DNA from: an uncultured Treponema sp.
Lineage (GTDB): Bacteria; Spirochaetota; Spirochaetia; Treponematales; Treponemataceae
Direction: 5' to 3'
DNA length: 64,000 bases
NCBI GenBank assembly: GCA_937901865.1
Contig: CALDID010000179.1
Location: 1-64,000, forward strand
Of this stretch, positions 1 through 7,893 are shown in pieces; positions within the stretch are counted from its first letter, which is position 1, and each line of letters begins with the position of its first letter. A program made the translations under genes and the position numbers. Under the pieces are notes generated by a model. It was given only the letters and a program-made list of their open reading frames with translations, ran no database searches and was not told the DNA's origin.

Positions 1-544
1 AAAGCTCATTTTCGGCATTAACCGCCCGCTCTAATTCCGCCTTTAGCTTCCGCTCCAACACCTGCGCCGCCGCCAAAAGCAACGCTGTATTTACCGTCTT
101 TGCGTTCGATACGTCGGTTTTGCGTGTCGCCGTTTCTGCGTCAAGTGCGGTCTGTAAATCGCTTTCGGCATTTTCTGCGCGTGTCGTTTCTGCGTCAATG
201 TTTGCTTGAAGCGTGGTATCTGCGCTTTGTCGAGCCTGTGCCTCTGCATTGTCTGCGCTTTGGCGAGCTTGAGCCTCTGCATTGTCTGCGCTCTTTCTCT
301 CTGCGCTTTCTTTTGCTTCTGCTTCTTTGGCTCGTTTTTGCTCTGCGTCAATGTTTGCTTGCAATTTTGCTTCTGCTTCTTTGGCTCTGTCTGCCTCAGG
401 CTTCACCAGATAATCACGCATTTGTGCAACCGTTACATTTTTGTCTTTGCCGTCTGCGCCCCCTGTGTTATGAAGCAATACGCTTTTGTCTGTAAGCTGT
501 GCGTTTGGTAATTCTCCGATTGTTACAATTCTCGAAACTGTCAT
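1..544 (-). CDS. Coiled-coil phage structural (tail-fibre-like) protein, 3' end off the window
   Basis: An open frame starts at the ATG at 544-542 behind a strong ribosome site (AAGGAG) and stays open to the left edge, about 181 codons, so the C-terminus is missing. The first 50 residues are globular (starting MTVSRIVTIGELPNAQLTDK) and resemble the start of phage or tail-fibre-like proteins. From about residue 50 the protein is a charged Ala/Glu/Arg-rich repeat in which LQANIDAE and ADNAEAQARQS each occur twice, as expected for a long trimeric coiled coil. The neighbours to the right are also phage-like. The specific role (tail fibre, baseplate or adhesin) is inference. Translation may be controlled by an inverted repeat that covers its ribosome site. 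Confidence 0.6.
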   Translation of the reverse strand, partial: MTVSRIVTIGELPNAQLTDKSVLLHNTGGADGKDKNVTVAQMRDYLVKPEADRAKEAEAKLQANIDAEQKRAKEAEAKESAERKSADNAEAQARQSADNAEAQARQSADTTLQANIDAETTRAENAESDLQTALDAETATRKTDVSNAKTVNTALLLAAAQVLERKLKAELERAVNAENEL

Positions 545-545
545 T

Positions 546-617
546 AAAAATCTCCTTATTTTTAATAGTCTTTCATCGGCTAAAGCCCCCGATTTTCGAC
601 GCGATAAGGAGATTTTT
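546..617 (-). promoter_or_regulatory. Perfect 14-bp inverted repeat covering a ribosome binding site
   Basis: AAAAATCTCCTTAT at 546-559 is exactly complementary to ATAAGGAGATTTTT at 604-617. In the minus-strand mRNA the 3' arm holds the AAGGAG of the gene starting at 544, so pairing would hide its ribosome site. The 44-nt loop contains a smaller GGCT/AGCC hairpin. On the plus strand the second arm runs into a T tract, so the same DNA could also act as a terminator. Control of translation is inference. Confidence 0.5.
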
Positions 618-757
618 TTTCAAACAAAATCTTTTTGCAAAAACACCCTTTTGGCTGATTTTTTGACATTTTAAAATCAAGACTGGGGGGTGTGATATAC
701 CTTTGAGCCACCATTTTTCAAAACGGGGGTAGTGGGTTTGCAAAAAGATACGCCTTG

Positions 758-940
758 TTAAAGTAGCTCTCGTATGTGCGGAGAAATACGGCACAATCTG
801 CCTGCGCTTTGATATGCCTGTAATAGCTTTTCGGCTTTTCGCTTGGTCAAACAGACAGCCACCACCAAAAAGCCGTCAAGCTCTGCATTGTACATCGACA
901 GCTTCCAATACTTCCGCACCTTCGGCTTCAACAACATCAT
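758..940 (-). CDS. Small hypothetical protein, 60 aa, in the phage-like block
   Basis: I choose the ATG at 940-938 rather than an upstream start at 1033. The ATG overlaps the stop of the preceding gene (GTATGATG), and AAAGGAG lies just upstream, so the two genes look translationally coupled. The 60-residue product is basic at the N-terminus (MMLLKPKVRKYWKL) and has a hydrophobic centre (DGFLVVAVCL) followed by a basic helix with two cysteines. I recognise no family. Its position after the DUF6291-like and 90-aa genes suggests a small phage or mobile-element protein. Confidence 0.45.
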   Translation of the reverse strand: MMLLKPKVRKYWKLSMYNAELDGFLVVAVCLTKRKAEKLLQAYQSAGRLCRISPHIRELL

Positions 941-1209
941 ACAGCTCCTTTGATAATACTCATATCGTCTAAAGGTCCTGTTTCGCCCTGTAAATGAAAT
1001 GCGTCTTTTTCGTCTATGTAGTTCACATACCACCGACGCAACTCTTTGTCGTATTCCAAAACCGCCCTGACATAGCCGTCATTTTCCTCGCTATAAATTC
1101 TGACCTCGTCCCCGTCAAAACACAGATTGTTTTTCTCGTCGAGAATATAGCCGCCGTTTCCTGCGCTGAATAAAAGCTGTCTAAGCTCTTTTAATTCCGT
1201 TTCGTTCAT
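937..1209 (-). CDS. Hypothetical acidic protein, 90 aa, in the phage-like block
   Basis: A 90-residue acidic protein starting MNETELKELRQLLFSAGNGG, with AAGGAG before the ATG. The central part (GDEVRIYSEENDGYVRAVLEYDK) reads as alternating beta strands. The gene starts 11 nt after the DUF6291-like gene and overlaps the next small gene by 4 nt, so three genes form one minus-strand operon. I recognise no family and propose no function. Confidence 0.5.
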   Translation of the reverse strand: MNETELKELRQLLFSAGNGGYILDEKNNLCFDGDEVRIYSEENDGYVRAVLEYDKELRRWYVNYIDEKDAFHLQGETGPLDDMSIIKGAV

Positions 1210-1220
1210 TGTGTATCTCC

Positions 1221-1964
1221 TTAAATCTTGAAACCTGCTTTCTTCATCTCTTCAAAAACCGCCGCTTCTGAAAGCCCGTAAAATTCGCCGTCGTGCTCTT
1301 TTCTGCGTGCGTTCATACAGATAGCCCAGTCTTTCGGGTACGTTGCTTGCATTTTAAGCATAGGTGCTCTTTCTTTGTCGTATTCCGTTTTTTGCATTTT
1401 ATACACGTTCTTAAACCCTTGATTAAGCCTTTTTTCTGTGTGCTGTGCAGTGCTTGCCCAATATTTACAAACCGATTTCCAATCACGAATAGGCGCGCCT
1501 GTCTTAGTTTTCCACCCGTTCGACTGATAGAAGTTCACGAATTGAAAACCGTCAATGTTCAAATGTTCTTGCTTGCAAAAGGTCAAAACATCGTCAATAG
1601 ACGGCTTTGTATACTCAGGGCTTTCGGCGGCTTGCTGTGCGAGTGCCTGCGCTGTACTTTCGCTTTGCTCGGAGCTTTCGGCAACGCTTTCTTTTCGCGG
1701 TCTGCCCCGAAGACGAGTGGGAGAGGCTTCTTCGGCTTCTTCTGTTTGTTGCTTTTTCACGCGGCGGCTTTTAGAGGTGTCAATGCTGTCTTTCACGCAA
1801 ATCCAAATAGTTGCAAGTAAATTGTCAGAAAACACAGGCTCTAAGCCTTTTGCCCCGTATTGTATCATCGCGTCCAAAAGCTCAAGTCGCTTTTTTCCAT
1901 CTGCGATATTTTCAATCATTGCGCTGACCACGCTAGAAACGACGAATGTATCAAATCCAGTCAT
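1221..1964 (-). CDS. DUF6291-like phage replication or replisome-type protein
   Basis: The 247-aa protein has an N-terminal segment (residues 1-75) with the pattern of DUF6291 proteins: a helix, KRLELLDAMIQYG, then a second helix ending in IDTSKSRR. A charged linker at 78-135 contains LRGRPRK. The C-terminal segment (about 140-190: SIDDVLTFCKQEHL, then FYQSNGW and DWKSVCKYWA) resembles the end of phage replisome-organiser proteins. The ATG at 1964 follows GAGG with good spacing. A longer in-frame start at 2105 lies in the structured leader and is less likely. Family assignment is from pattern memory; a role in phage or element replication is inferred. Confidence 0.6.
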   Translation of the reverse strand: MTGFDTFVVSSVVSAMIENIADGKKRLELLDAMIQYGAKGLEPVFSDNLLATIWICVKDSIDTSKSRRVKKQQTEEAEEASPTRLRGRPRKESVAESSEQSESTAQALAQQAAESPEYTKPSIDDVLTFCKQEHLNIDGFQFVNFYQSNGWKTKTGAPIRDWKSVCKYWASTAQHTEKRLNQGFKNVYKMQKTEYDKERAPMLKMQATYPKDWAICMNARRKEHDGEFYGLSEAAVFEEMKKAGFKI

Positions 1965-1984
1965 AGCTAAACCTCGAAAAAAAA

Positions 1985-2059
1985 GCGGCTCAAAACCCCA
2001 CGTTAAGAGCCGCCTGTGCTTCATAGCACTTTCTACAAAGCACCTTTGCAACGTGGGGT
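1985..2059 (-). promoter_or_regulatory. Structured leader with terminator and competing pairing (attenuator-like)
   Basis: Read on the minus strand just upstream of the DUF6291-like gene. GCGGCTC (2013-2007) and GAGCCGC (1991-1985) form a 7-bp stem followed by eight T, an intrinsic terminator. The terminator loop contains AACGTGGGGT (2004-1995), exactly complementary to ACCCCACGTT upstream (2059-2050). Between them GTGCTT/AAGCAC forms another stem. The upstream arm can therefore pair with the terminator loop, either as a pseudoknot or as a competing fold. No known riboswitch class is recognised. Confidence 0.5.
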
Positions 2060-2133
2060 AATGCAAAATTGCCTTGCCTTTTCTTTTTTTTTCTACTTTT
2101 TTCAAAATTAGGTATAGTTTTTTTCGTATCCTA

Positions 2134-2162
2134 TTGACTTTTTTTTATCTTTTGTATATTAT
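2134..2162 (+). promoter_or_regulatory. Promoter of the initiator tRNA
   Basis: TTGACT (2134-2139), 17-bp spacer, TATTAT (2157-2162), 13 bp before the tRNA. A TATATT with 15-bp spacing overlaps it. Confidence 0.65.
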
Positions 2163-2175
2163 TCTATACATACGA

Positions 2176-2248
2176 CGCGGGGTAGAGCAGTTGGAAGCTC
2201 GTCGGGCTCATAACCCGGAGGCCGCAGGTTCGAGTCCTGCCTCCGCTA
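2176..2248 (+). tRNA. Initiator tRNA-fMet (anticodon CAT)
   Basis: A 73-nt cloverleaf with anticodon CAT. Initiator features are visible: three G:C pairs (GGG/CCC) at the base of the anticodon stem, and an unpaired first acceptor position (C1 opposite T72; most bacteria have C1 opposite A72). The acceptor stem is otherwise GCGGGG with CTCCGC, including one G.T wobble. CCA is not encoded. A promoter and an intrinsic terminator flank it, so it is probably a single-gene unit. Confidence 0.93.
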
Positions 2249-2252
2249 TATG

Positions 2253-2285
2253 AAAGACTTGAGGTTTTGCCTTGAGTCTTTTTTT
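2253..2285 (+). terminator. Intrinsic terminator of the tRNA gene
   Basis: AAAGACT pairs with AGTCTTT, with an inner AGG/CCT pairing, followed by a T tract. It begins 5 bp after the tRNA. Confidence 0.8.
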
Positions 2286-2312
2286 ATCGCTACAACAAAA
2301 ACGATTTTGCGC

Positions 2313-2348
2313 AAAAAAATACCTCTGAAAAATAATCTCCAGAGGTAT
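2313..2348 (-). terminator. Intrinsic terminator after the SPOR gene
   Basis: On the minus strand ATACCTCT and AGAGGTAT form an 8-bp stem with a 14-nt loop, followed by seven T. It ends the SPOR-coaE-polA-side transcription unit. Confidence 0.8.
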
Positions 2349-2405
2349 ATCCCAAAACAATTATTGAATTGTTTTTACATCACACTTTTTGCGTGATTAT
2401 ATCTT

Positions 2406-3203
2406 TCATTTTGTTTCTGCAATGTAACCTTTTGTACCAGTCTTTTCTTCGATGAGCTTCTGCCAATAATCCGCTTCACTCTTTGTTTGATACGGACCGA
2501 CACGAACACGATAGCCTGTTGAGCCATCATTTGTAGTATATGTGAATATCTCGCTTTCGATTCCCTGCGTACTCAGAGAAGAACGTGTTGAATCTGCGCC
2601 GCTCTTTTTAGTAAATGAACCAACTTGCACCCAATACTTTCCAATCTTTGCAGCAGGCTTACTCGTTGTAGGCTTTGGAGCAACCTTTGTTGCCGTTGTT
2701 GCAGGCTTTGGAGTTATAACTGTTACAGGCGCACTCTGTGAAGAATAATTATTCTGTGTAATGGTAACACTCGGCGCAGTTGCTGGTGTTGAAGAAGGTA
2801 CATAAGTTGAAGTTTGCTGCATAGCAGTCGCCGCTGCATCTGTTGTCGCCTTCACATTGCTTGTTGTCTGAGTCTGAGTAACGGTTGCAACAGGCGCTGT
2901 AGAAATTGCTTCTGTACTAAGAGGATTTAAAAGCATTTCATCACTCTTAGCACCATCTTCAGTTGTTCCCACATTTTCAGTTGCAATCGAACCATCTTGA
3001 TTTAAATCCTGTACAGACGAAATCGTACTAAGATTGCTATCTGATAAAAGCCAATCTGTTGACGATACCGTAGGAACGGAATTACCTGTATCCATTTTTG
3101 AAGCCGTTGACGAGGCTGAGTTTAATATAATTGCAGCTCCGAGTACAACTAAAAGAAAGATTCCCACAGCTGCTACTATCAATAAAGTCCTTTTCTGTTC
3201 CAT
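2406..3203 (-). CDS. SPOR-domain membrane protein
   Basis: The 265-aa protein has one N-terminal membrane segment (about residues 6-28, LLIVAAVGIFLLVVLGAAII) and a long Thr/Ser/Ala/Pro-rich linker (30-185). It ends in a SPOR domain (about 188-265, from KYWVQVGSF through GYRVRVGPY). SPOR domains bind denuded glycan strands of peptidoglycan at division sites, so a role in envelope or septum biology is likely. The protein should be anchored in the inner membrane with the SPOR domain in the periplasm. The gene lies 4 nt after coaE and is probably co-transcribed with coaE and polA. The exact partner is unknown. Confidence 0.85.
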   Translation of the reverse strand: MEQKRTLLIVAAVGIFLLVVLGAAIILNSASSTASKMDTGNSVPTVSSTDWLLSDSNLSTISSVQDLNQDGSIATENVGTTEDGAKSDEMLLNPLSTEAISTAPVATVTQTQTTSNVKATTDAAATAMQQTSTYVPSSTPATAPSVTITQNNYSSQSAPVTVITPKPATTATKVAPKPTTSKPAAKIGKYWVQVGSFTKKSGADSTRSSLSTQGIESEIFTYTTNDGSTGYRVRVGPYQTKSEADYWQKLIEEKTGTKGYIAETK

Positions 3204-3207
3204 ATTT

Positions 3208-3819
3208 TCATATCCTCTGACGGCATCTATTTAATACAAGTGCAATTTGTTTAGCAAGCATTTTTTGAGAGCCGAAATTCCATACTTTATTTATATCGGC
3301 ACTAATCTTCTTGTACTCAAGAAAAAGTGTTTTCTGTGCGCGAAATCTCTTAAGTATTTGCTTTATCTCCATTTTATCGCGCTTATGAGCTCGATAAAGC
3401 CGAATCGGCAAAAAACAATCTACATAAAGTACGCTGTCGCATAACGAAATAGCTTTTATCTTATACAGTACCGTTGCATTTATAACGATGTCTTTGCCTC
3501 TATTTTCTTCGATAAACTTTTCTATCAAGCGTTCTGTTTCTGGAAAAACAATGGCTTCTTGTTTTTTGATAAGCTCTTTGTCGCTAAAAATTATCGCGCC
3601 AATAGCTCTACGGTTTATGCTTCCGTCATTTTTCAAAAGAGATACGCCTTTTTCTTTTGCCAAAGAACCAAACGTTTCTACTATTTTTTCTTTAGAATTC
3701 TCTATCGCTTGATGAACTAAAACATCACAATCAACGCTCTTAAAAGAAAAATCTCTTTCAAGAATAGAGCTTGCCACATTTTTTCCTGCTGCCATAGGAC
3801 CTGTAACGCACAAAATCAA
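3208..3819 (-). CDS. coaE: Dephospho-CoA kinase
   Basis: Cytoplasmic kinase that adds the last phosphate in coenzyme A synthesis (dephospho-CoA + ATP to CoA). At 203 aa it has the family's usual length. The P-loop is GPMAAGKN (7-14), where Asn replaces the usual Ser/Thr after Lys. The DCDVLVH segment (about 35-41) matches the conserved DADxxxH of CoaE. The ATG overlaps the polA stop (ATGA), implying translational coupling. The C-terminal half is divergent from typical CoaE. With the Asn in the P-loop, activity is likely but not certain. Confidence 0.8.
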   Translation of the reverse strand: MILCVTGPMAAGKNVASSILERDFSFKSVDCDVLVHQAIENSKEKIVETFGSLAKEKGVSLLKNDGSINRRAIGAIIFSDKELIKKQEAIVFPETERLIEKFIEENRGKDIVINATVLYKIKAISLCDSVLYVDCFLPIRLYRAHKRDKMEIKQILKRFRAQKTLFLEYKKISADINKVWNFGSQKMLAKQIALVLNRCRQRI

Positions 3820-6776
3820 TGGAATTCACCCCAGTTTTTGCCACTTTCTATCGATACTCGAAGCGGAACTGACAACTTTACCGCATTTTCCATTTCACGC
3901 TTTATAATAGCCTTCGTCTTCTCTACAATCTTTTCATCTGCAGGACATTCCACTATAAGCTCATCGTGAACCTGTAACAAAATATGCGCGCCGCTTCCCT
4001 CTTCTCGCAAAGCCCTATCTACACTTATCATCGCTTTTTTTACGATATCGGCCGCGCTGCCTTGAATAGGAGTGTTTACAGCAACTCTTTCAGCTGCATT
4101 TTTTTCTATCTTGTTACCGCTGTTGATATTTTTGATATATCGCTTTCTGTGAAACAGCGTTTCAACATAGCCATTTCTCTCAGCGTCTTTTACCGTTGTT
4201 TCAATAAAGCTTTGTATCTTTGGATACTGCGCAAAATAGCTATCGATAAAAGTTTTAGCAAGCGTCCTTGTGATGCCTAAATCCTTAGCTAAACGGAACG
4301 CACTCATTCCGTAAATAATGCCAAAGTTAATGGTTTTCGCGGTTCTTCTCATCTCAGCAGTAACTTTATCGCTTTCCACTCCGTAAATAAGAGCCGCAGT
4401 AGCTTTGTGAACATCAGTTCCCTCTCTAAAAGACCTTTGCAACTCTTCATCGCCAGAAATATGAGAAAGCACGACAAGCTCAATTTGCGCATAATCTGCA
4501 CTGATTAGCGTCTTGCCGTCTACAGCAGTAAAAGCCGAACGAATACGCCTGCCTTCTTCGTTTCTTACAGGGATATTCTGTAAATTGGGGTCGCGGCTTG
4601 AAAGACGACCTGTTGCTGTTCCTGTCTGTAAAAAAGTTGTATGCACTCTGCCGTTTTTATCCGCAAGAGATGGAAGCGCATCTACATAAGTAGAAAGCAG
4701 CTTTGTAGCCATTCTGTATTCCAAAATCTTTTTTGGCACAGGGTCAACTAAAGCCAACTCTTCCATCACAGCCGTATCTGTTGAATATCCCGTCTTTGTC
4801 TTTTTGCCTGTCTTCAATCCCCTCTCTTCAAACAATACCGTTTGAAGCTGCTTTGTCGAAGCTATGTTGAACTCATGCCCTACAAGCTCAAAGATTTCTT
4901 TTTGTATCGTATAGATTTTATCTTCAAGTTCACCTCTATAATCGTGCAAGCGAGAACTGTCAAGATGTATGCCCAAAAGCTCCATTTCGGCAAGCAAAGG
5001 CATAAGAGGCATTTCCACTTCCTTGAACCAATCATATAAGCCGTTTTCTTTTAATTGCTTTTTCAAGATGTGATATATTTTTAAAGTGAAATCAGAATCT
5101 TCTGCACAATATTGAGTAGCATTTTCTAAAGGCACATCTGCAAAAGAAGAGCCTTTTTCTACTATATCATCAAACTCAATTCCCTTTAGATGCAATAATC
5201 GTTCGGCAATCGATTCAAGCGAAAATGGACTTTTTCCCACTCCATCTGGTTCTAAGAGCCACGAAGCAATCATCGTATCAAACACTTCACATGCAAAACA
5301 CGACGAAGCAACTTTATCAGCTTTATTTTCTTCGCTCGTTTCGATTGTTTCTACATCAAATAAAAACTGTTCGCTTGCATTACGAGCCTTTGGCTCTTTC
5401 GATTTATCAAGAGCAAAGCCATTAGTGCGCAACACTTCATAATCATATTTAGCGTTGTGCATAATAACCGTAACATCAGGATTAGAAAATAATCGGTTTA
5501 ATTCATCGAATGCGTCTATTTTTGTAATATAATCATTGCTTAAAAGAGCATTTTCCGCCTTTATTGGCACATAAACACCCTTTCCCTCTTCATAAGCAAG
5601 CGAAAAGCCTATTAAAATAGCTTCTTGAGTATTTAAAGAGGTCGTTTCTGTGTCAAAAGCAACTGCTTTTTCATTCGAAGCAAGTATTTTATCAATATAT
5701 TTTGCTAAATCCTGCTTTGAAATAATAGAAAAATACTCACCTTTGTTCTGTTTTATTTCAAAATTTTCATTTTCGCTCTCATCTATAAAACGAGATTGAG
5801 AGTTAGTAGCAGCACTTATCTCCCCTGCTAAAAGCGCAGCAGAGCTATACATCTTTGCGATAGCTGGCACTTCATAAAACCGCAGTTTTTTAGAAGCACC
5901 GTCAAAATCATACTCCACACAAAGCTCCTCAATAGAGGAAACTTCAAGAGGAACACTGTCGCACAGAGTGATTAGCTTTTTTGATAATTCTGCACCAGCT
6001 CTATCTTCTCTTATCTTCTTTCCGACCGCACCTTCTATCTCATTTTCGTGCGCATAGATATTTTCAATAGAGCCGTATTGTTTTAACAGCTTCAAAGCCG
6101 TTTTCTCGCCAATGCCTTTCACTCCTGGCACGTTGTCAGCAGCATCTCCAACAAGAGTAAGCATATCAAGCATTTGACAAGGCTTTATTCCCCAAATCTC
6201 TTCAACCTTACTTCCGTCGCACTCGCTCCAACCGCCACCGCCAAATTTCACAGGAGTCAACATTTTTACTTTATCGTCAACAAGTTGCATTAAATCCTTG
6301 TCGCCACTTAGTATTCTGCATTCAATATTGCTTTCTTTGCACATTCTTGCAACTGTTGCGATAATATCATCAGCCTCATAGCCATCTTTCTGCAAGACCT
6401 TTATGCCCAAAGACTGCAATACATCGGTAATCCACGGAACTTGTGCGTGTAAATCATCAGGAGTTTTTGTTCTGTTTGCTTTGTACTCTCCATACATTTC
6501 GTGGCGGAATGTTTTTGTAGTTGAATCCATCGCCGCAACAAAATACTGGGGATTATACTTTTTTATGACATTTCGTATATTCCTAAAAAAGCCAAAGAGA
6601 GCAGAAATATTTTCACCCTTTGTGTTTGTTAAGGGCTTTTTTATCATTGCATAATATTCTCTGAATATAAGACCATACGAATCAAGCAGGAACACCGTTT
6701 TTTTTGACGCTTCAGATTCTGCAAAAGCCTTAGATTCCTCAAGATTTTCGGTATCATCAAAAAGCCCATCACTCAT
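3816..6776 (-). CDS. polA: DNA polymerase I
   Basis: Replication and repair polymerase, 986 aa, with all three classic domains. The 5'-3' nuclease domain (about 25-310) contains the helix-hairpin-helix stretch GVKGIGEKTA. The 3'-5' proofreading domain (about 350-570) keeps its acidic residues (FDTETTSL, HNAKYDYE, YCAEDSDF). The family A polymerase domain (about 600-986) has motif A (DYAQIELVVLSHISGDE), motif B (RRTAKTINFGIIYG) and motif C (QVHDELIVE). Proofreading therefore looks intact. The N-terminus carries about 25 extra acidic residues. The gene sits 2 nt after the coiled-coil gene and overlaps coaE. Confidence 0.97.
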   Translation of the reverse strand: MSDGLFDDTENLEESKAFAESEASKKTVFLLDSYGLIFREYYAMIKKPLTNTKGENISALFGFFRNIRNVIKKYNPQYFVAAMDSTTKTFRHEMYGEYKANRTKTPDDLHAQVPWITDVLQSLGIKVLQKDGYEADDIIATVARMCKESNIECRILSGDKDLMQLVDDKVKMLTPVKFGGGGWSECDGSKVEEIWGIKPCQMLDMLTLVGDAADNVPGVKGIGEKTALKLLKQYGSIENIYAHENEIEGAVGKKIREDRAGAELSKKLITLCDSVPLEVSSIEELCVEYDFDGASKKLRFYEVPAIAKMYSSAALLAGEISAATNSQSRFIDESENENFEIKQNKGEYFSIISKQDLAKYIDKILASNEKAVAFDTETTSLNTQEAILIGFSLAYEEGKGVYVPIKAENALLSNDYITKIDAFDELNRLFSNPDVTVIMHNAKYDYEVLRTNGFALDKSKEPKARNASEQFLFDVETIETSEENKADKVASSCFACEVFDTMIASWLLEPDGVGKSPFSLESIAERLLHLKGIEFDDIVEKGSSFADVPLENATQYCAEDSDFTLKIYHILKKQLKENGLYDWFKEVEMPLMPLLAEMELLGIHLDSSRLHDYRGELEDKIYTIQKEIFELVGHEFNIASTKQLQTVLFEERGLKTGKKTKTGYSTDTAVMEELALVDPVPKKILEYRMATKLLSTYVDALPSLADKNGRVHTTFLQTGTATGRLSSRDPNLQNIPVRNEEGRRIRSAFTAVDGKTLISADYAQIELVVLSHISGDEELQRSFREGTDVHKATAALIYGVESDKVTAEMRRTAKTINFGIIYGMSAFRLAKDLGITRTLAKTFIDSYFAQYPKIQSFIETTVKDAERNGYVETLFHRKRYIKNINSGNKIEKNAAERVAVNTPIQGSAADIVKKAMISVDRALREEGSGAHILLQVHDELIVECPADEKIVEKTKAIIKREMENAVKLSVPLRVSIESGKNWGEFH

Positions 6777-6778
6777 TT

Positions 6779-7240
6779 TTACACGTCCATTTGTACTACA
6801 GAAGCTGTTGAACTAGAAGAATAAACGCTTCTTCTATAAGGATTTTTGAAAGCTCTCATATCTTTTTGCAAATCGCCCATTTTCAAGCGAAGAAGTTCTT
6901 GATTTCTCACATTTTGCTTTGAAACCTTGTCGCGCAAAGACAAAAGCTCTGTTTGTATCTCTGGGATATAACTATCACAAGAGTGAGTTTTTTTATAAAG
7001 AGCTTCCATAGGAGCAGCGACTTTTTGCAATGCGCCAATGCTTGAAACAATCTTCTCCTGTAGCTCAGAGTGAATAGCTACACTTTCACTATCGCCCTGC
7101 TCTATTTTTGTGTGTTGCTTTTCAAGTACCGTAAGGTATTCGCGGAACTTTTCTCGCTGTTCTTCGAGTATACCTCTAAATCTTTTTACGATTGCCACTC
7201 TCTCATCGAGTTCTTCTCTTGTAATGTCCATCGCTGCCAT
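6779..7240 (-). CDS. Coiled-coil protein beside fliS, possible flagellar chaperone
   Basis: The 153-aa protein is almost all helical, with a predicted coiled coil over residues 5-125 (EELDERVAIVKRFRGILEEQ and onward) and a short Ser-rich tail. It has no membrane segment. The start has AGGAAAAGAAA in front. It lies 23 nt downstream of fliS and 2 nt upstream of polA on the same strand. Size, helicity and position next to fliS fit a FlgN- or FliT-type export chaperone, but I see no diagnostic motif, so the role is inference from context. Confidence 0.5.
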   Translation of the reverse strand: MAAMDITREELDERVAIVKRFRGILEEQREKFREYLTVLEKQHTKIEQGDSESVAIHSELQEKIVSSIGALQKVAAPMEALYKKTHSCDSYIPEIQTELLSLRDKVSKQNVRNQELLRLKMGDLQKDMRAFKNPYRRSVYSSSSTASVVQMDV

Positions 7241-7263
7241 TTTCTTTTCCTAAAAAACTCACC

Positions 7264-7716
7264 TTACCCCGTAATATTGAGTGAAGTCATACGTTGTGAA
7301 TTATAAGCAGGTCCGTTAGACGATGTAGCCGCCGCACTTCTCCATGCAGAACATAAATCATCTAACTGAGCGCGAATAAAAGACAAAATCTTTTTATCGT
7401 GCTTCAACGACGCTTGCATAAGCTGTTGATTGTAATACAAATACAAGCTCATCAGATTCGTTGCAATCTGTCCGCCTTGGTCCATATTTAACGAAGTCTG
7501 AAGCTCATTGATAATCTGCTGTGTTTTTTGAATACAAGCGTTATATCGCTCTATATTCTTTGCGGCGATTTTTCCATCATCGCCAAACTTTTCCATAGCT
7601 TCATCAAGGCTTTTCACCGCAGCTTCATAAAGCATAACTACGAGTTTTCCCTGACTTGCTGTTTTTATTCCAGTATCACGATATGCATTGTATCCTTGCA
7701 TACTGTTAAAAGCCAT
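7264..7716 (-). CDS. fliS: Flagellin export chaperone FliS
   Basis: Cytoplasmic chaperone that binds flagellin C-termini and keeps subunits unfolded until export. The 150-aa product starts MAFNSMQGYNAYRDTGIKTA, followed by GKLVVMLYEAAVKSLDEA, the characteristic FliS N-terminal region, with the expected four-helix pattern and length. In spirochaetes the filaments are periplasmic. A GGGGG ribosome site precedes the ATG, and a FliA-like promoter lies 53 nt upstream. Confidence 0.93.
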   Translation of the reverse strand: MAFNSMQGYNAYRDTGIKTASQGKLVVMLYEAAVKSLDEAMEKFGDDGKIAAKNIERYNACIQKTQQIINELQTSLNMDQGGQIATNLMSLYLYYNQQLMQASLKHDKKILSFIRAQLDDLCSAWRSAAATSSNGPAYNSQRMTSLNITG

Positions 7717-7768
7717 AAATTGCCCCCACCAAATAAAAAAGAATAAAAAACTCTTATCCCTTTGTCTT

Positions 7769-7795
7769 TTATCGGTCTTTTTCTAAAAAAGTTGA
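7769..7795 (-). promoter_or_regulatory. FliA (sigma-28)-like promoter of fliS
   Basis: Read on the minus strand: TCAACTTT, 11-nt spacer, ACCGATAA. This matches the FliA consensus TAAAGTTT-N11-GCCGATAA at 6 of 8 and 7 of 8 positions. It is 53 nt upstream of the fliS start. Confidence 0.55.
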
Positions 7796-7857
7796 ATATA
7801 GAAACCTTTTCCGCACGATTCTCTACTTCATACAATTTTGGCAATCGCTTATTTTTA

Positions 7858-7886
7858 TTGCATTTTTATTAAATAGCGGTTATACT
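7858..7886 (+). promoter_or_regulatory. rfbA promoter giving a leaderless mRNA
   Basis: TTGCAT (7858-7863), 17-bp spacer, TATACT (7881-7886). Only seven T/C bases separate the -10 box from the rfbA ATG at 7894, so transcription should start at or next to the ATG. No ribosome site is present. Confidence 0.6.
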
Positions 7887-7893
7887 CTTTTTT

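Noticed and set aside
100..495. 131-aa plus-strand ORF rich in Leu/Phe/Cys
   Set aside because: It is antisense to the coiled-coil gene; the composition comes from the complement of Ala/Glu/Lys codons, and it has no ribosome site.
573..794. 73-aa minus-strand ORF
   Set aside because: It spans the hairpin and gap between two phage-like genes, has no ribosome site and no protein-like pattern.
2250..2405. Attachment site at the 3' end of the initiator tRNA
   Set aside because: I found no second copy of the tRNA 3' end in the window; the phage-like block lies on the tRNA's 5' side.
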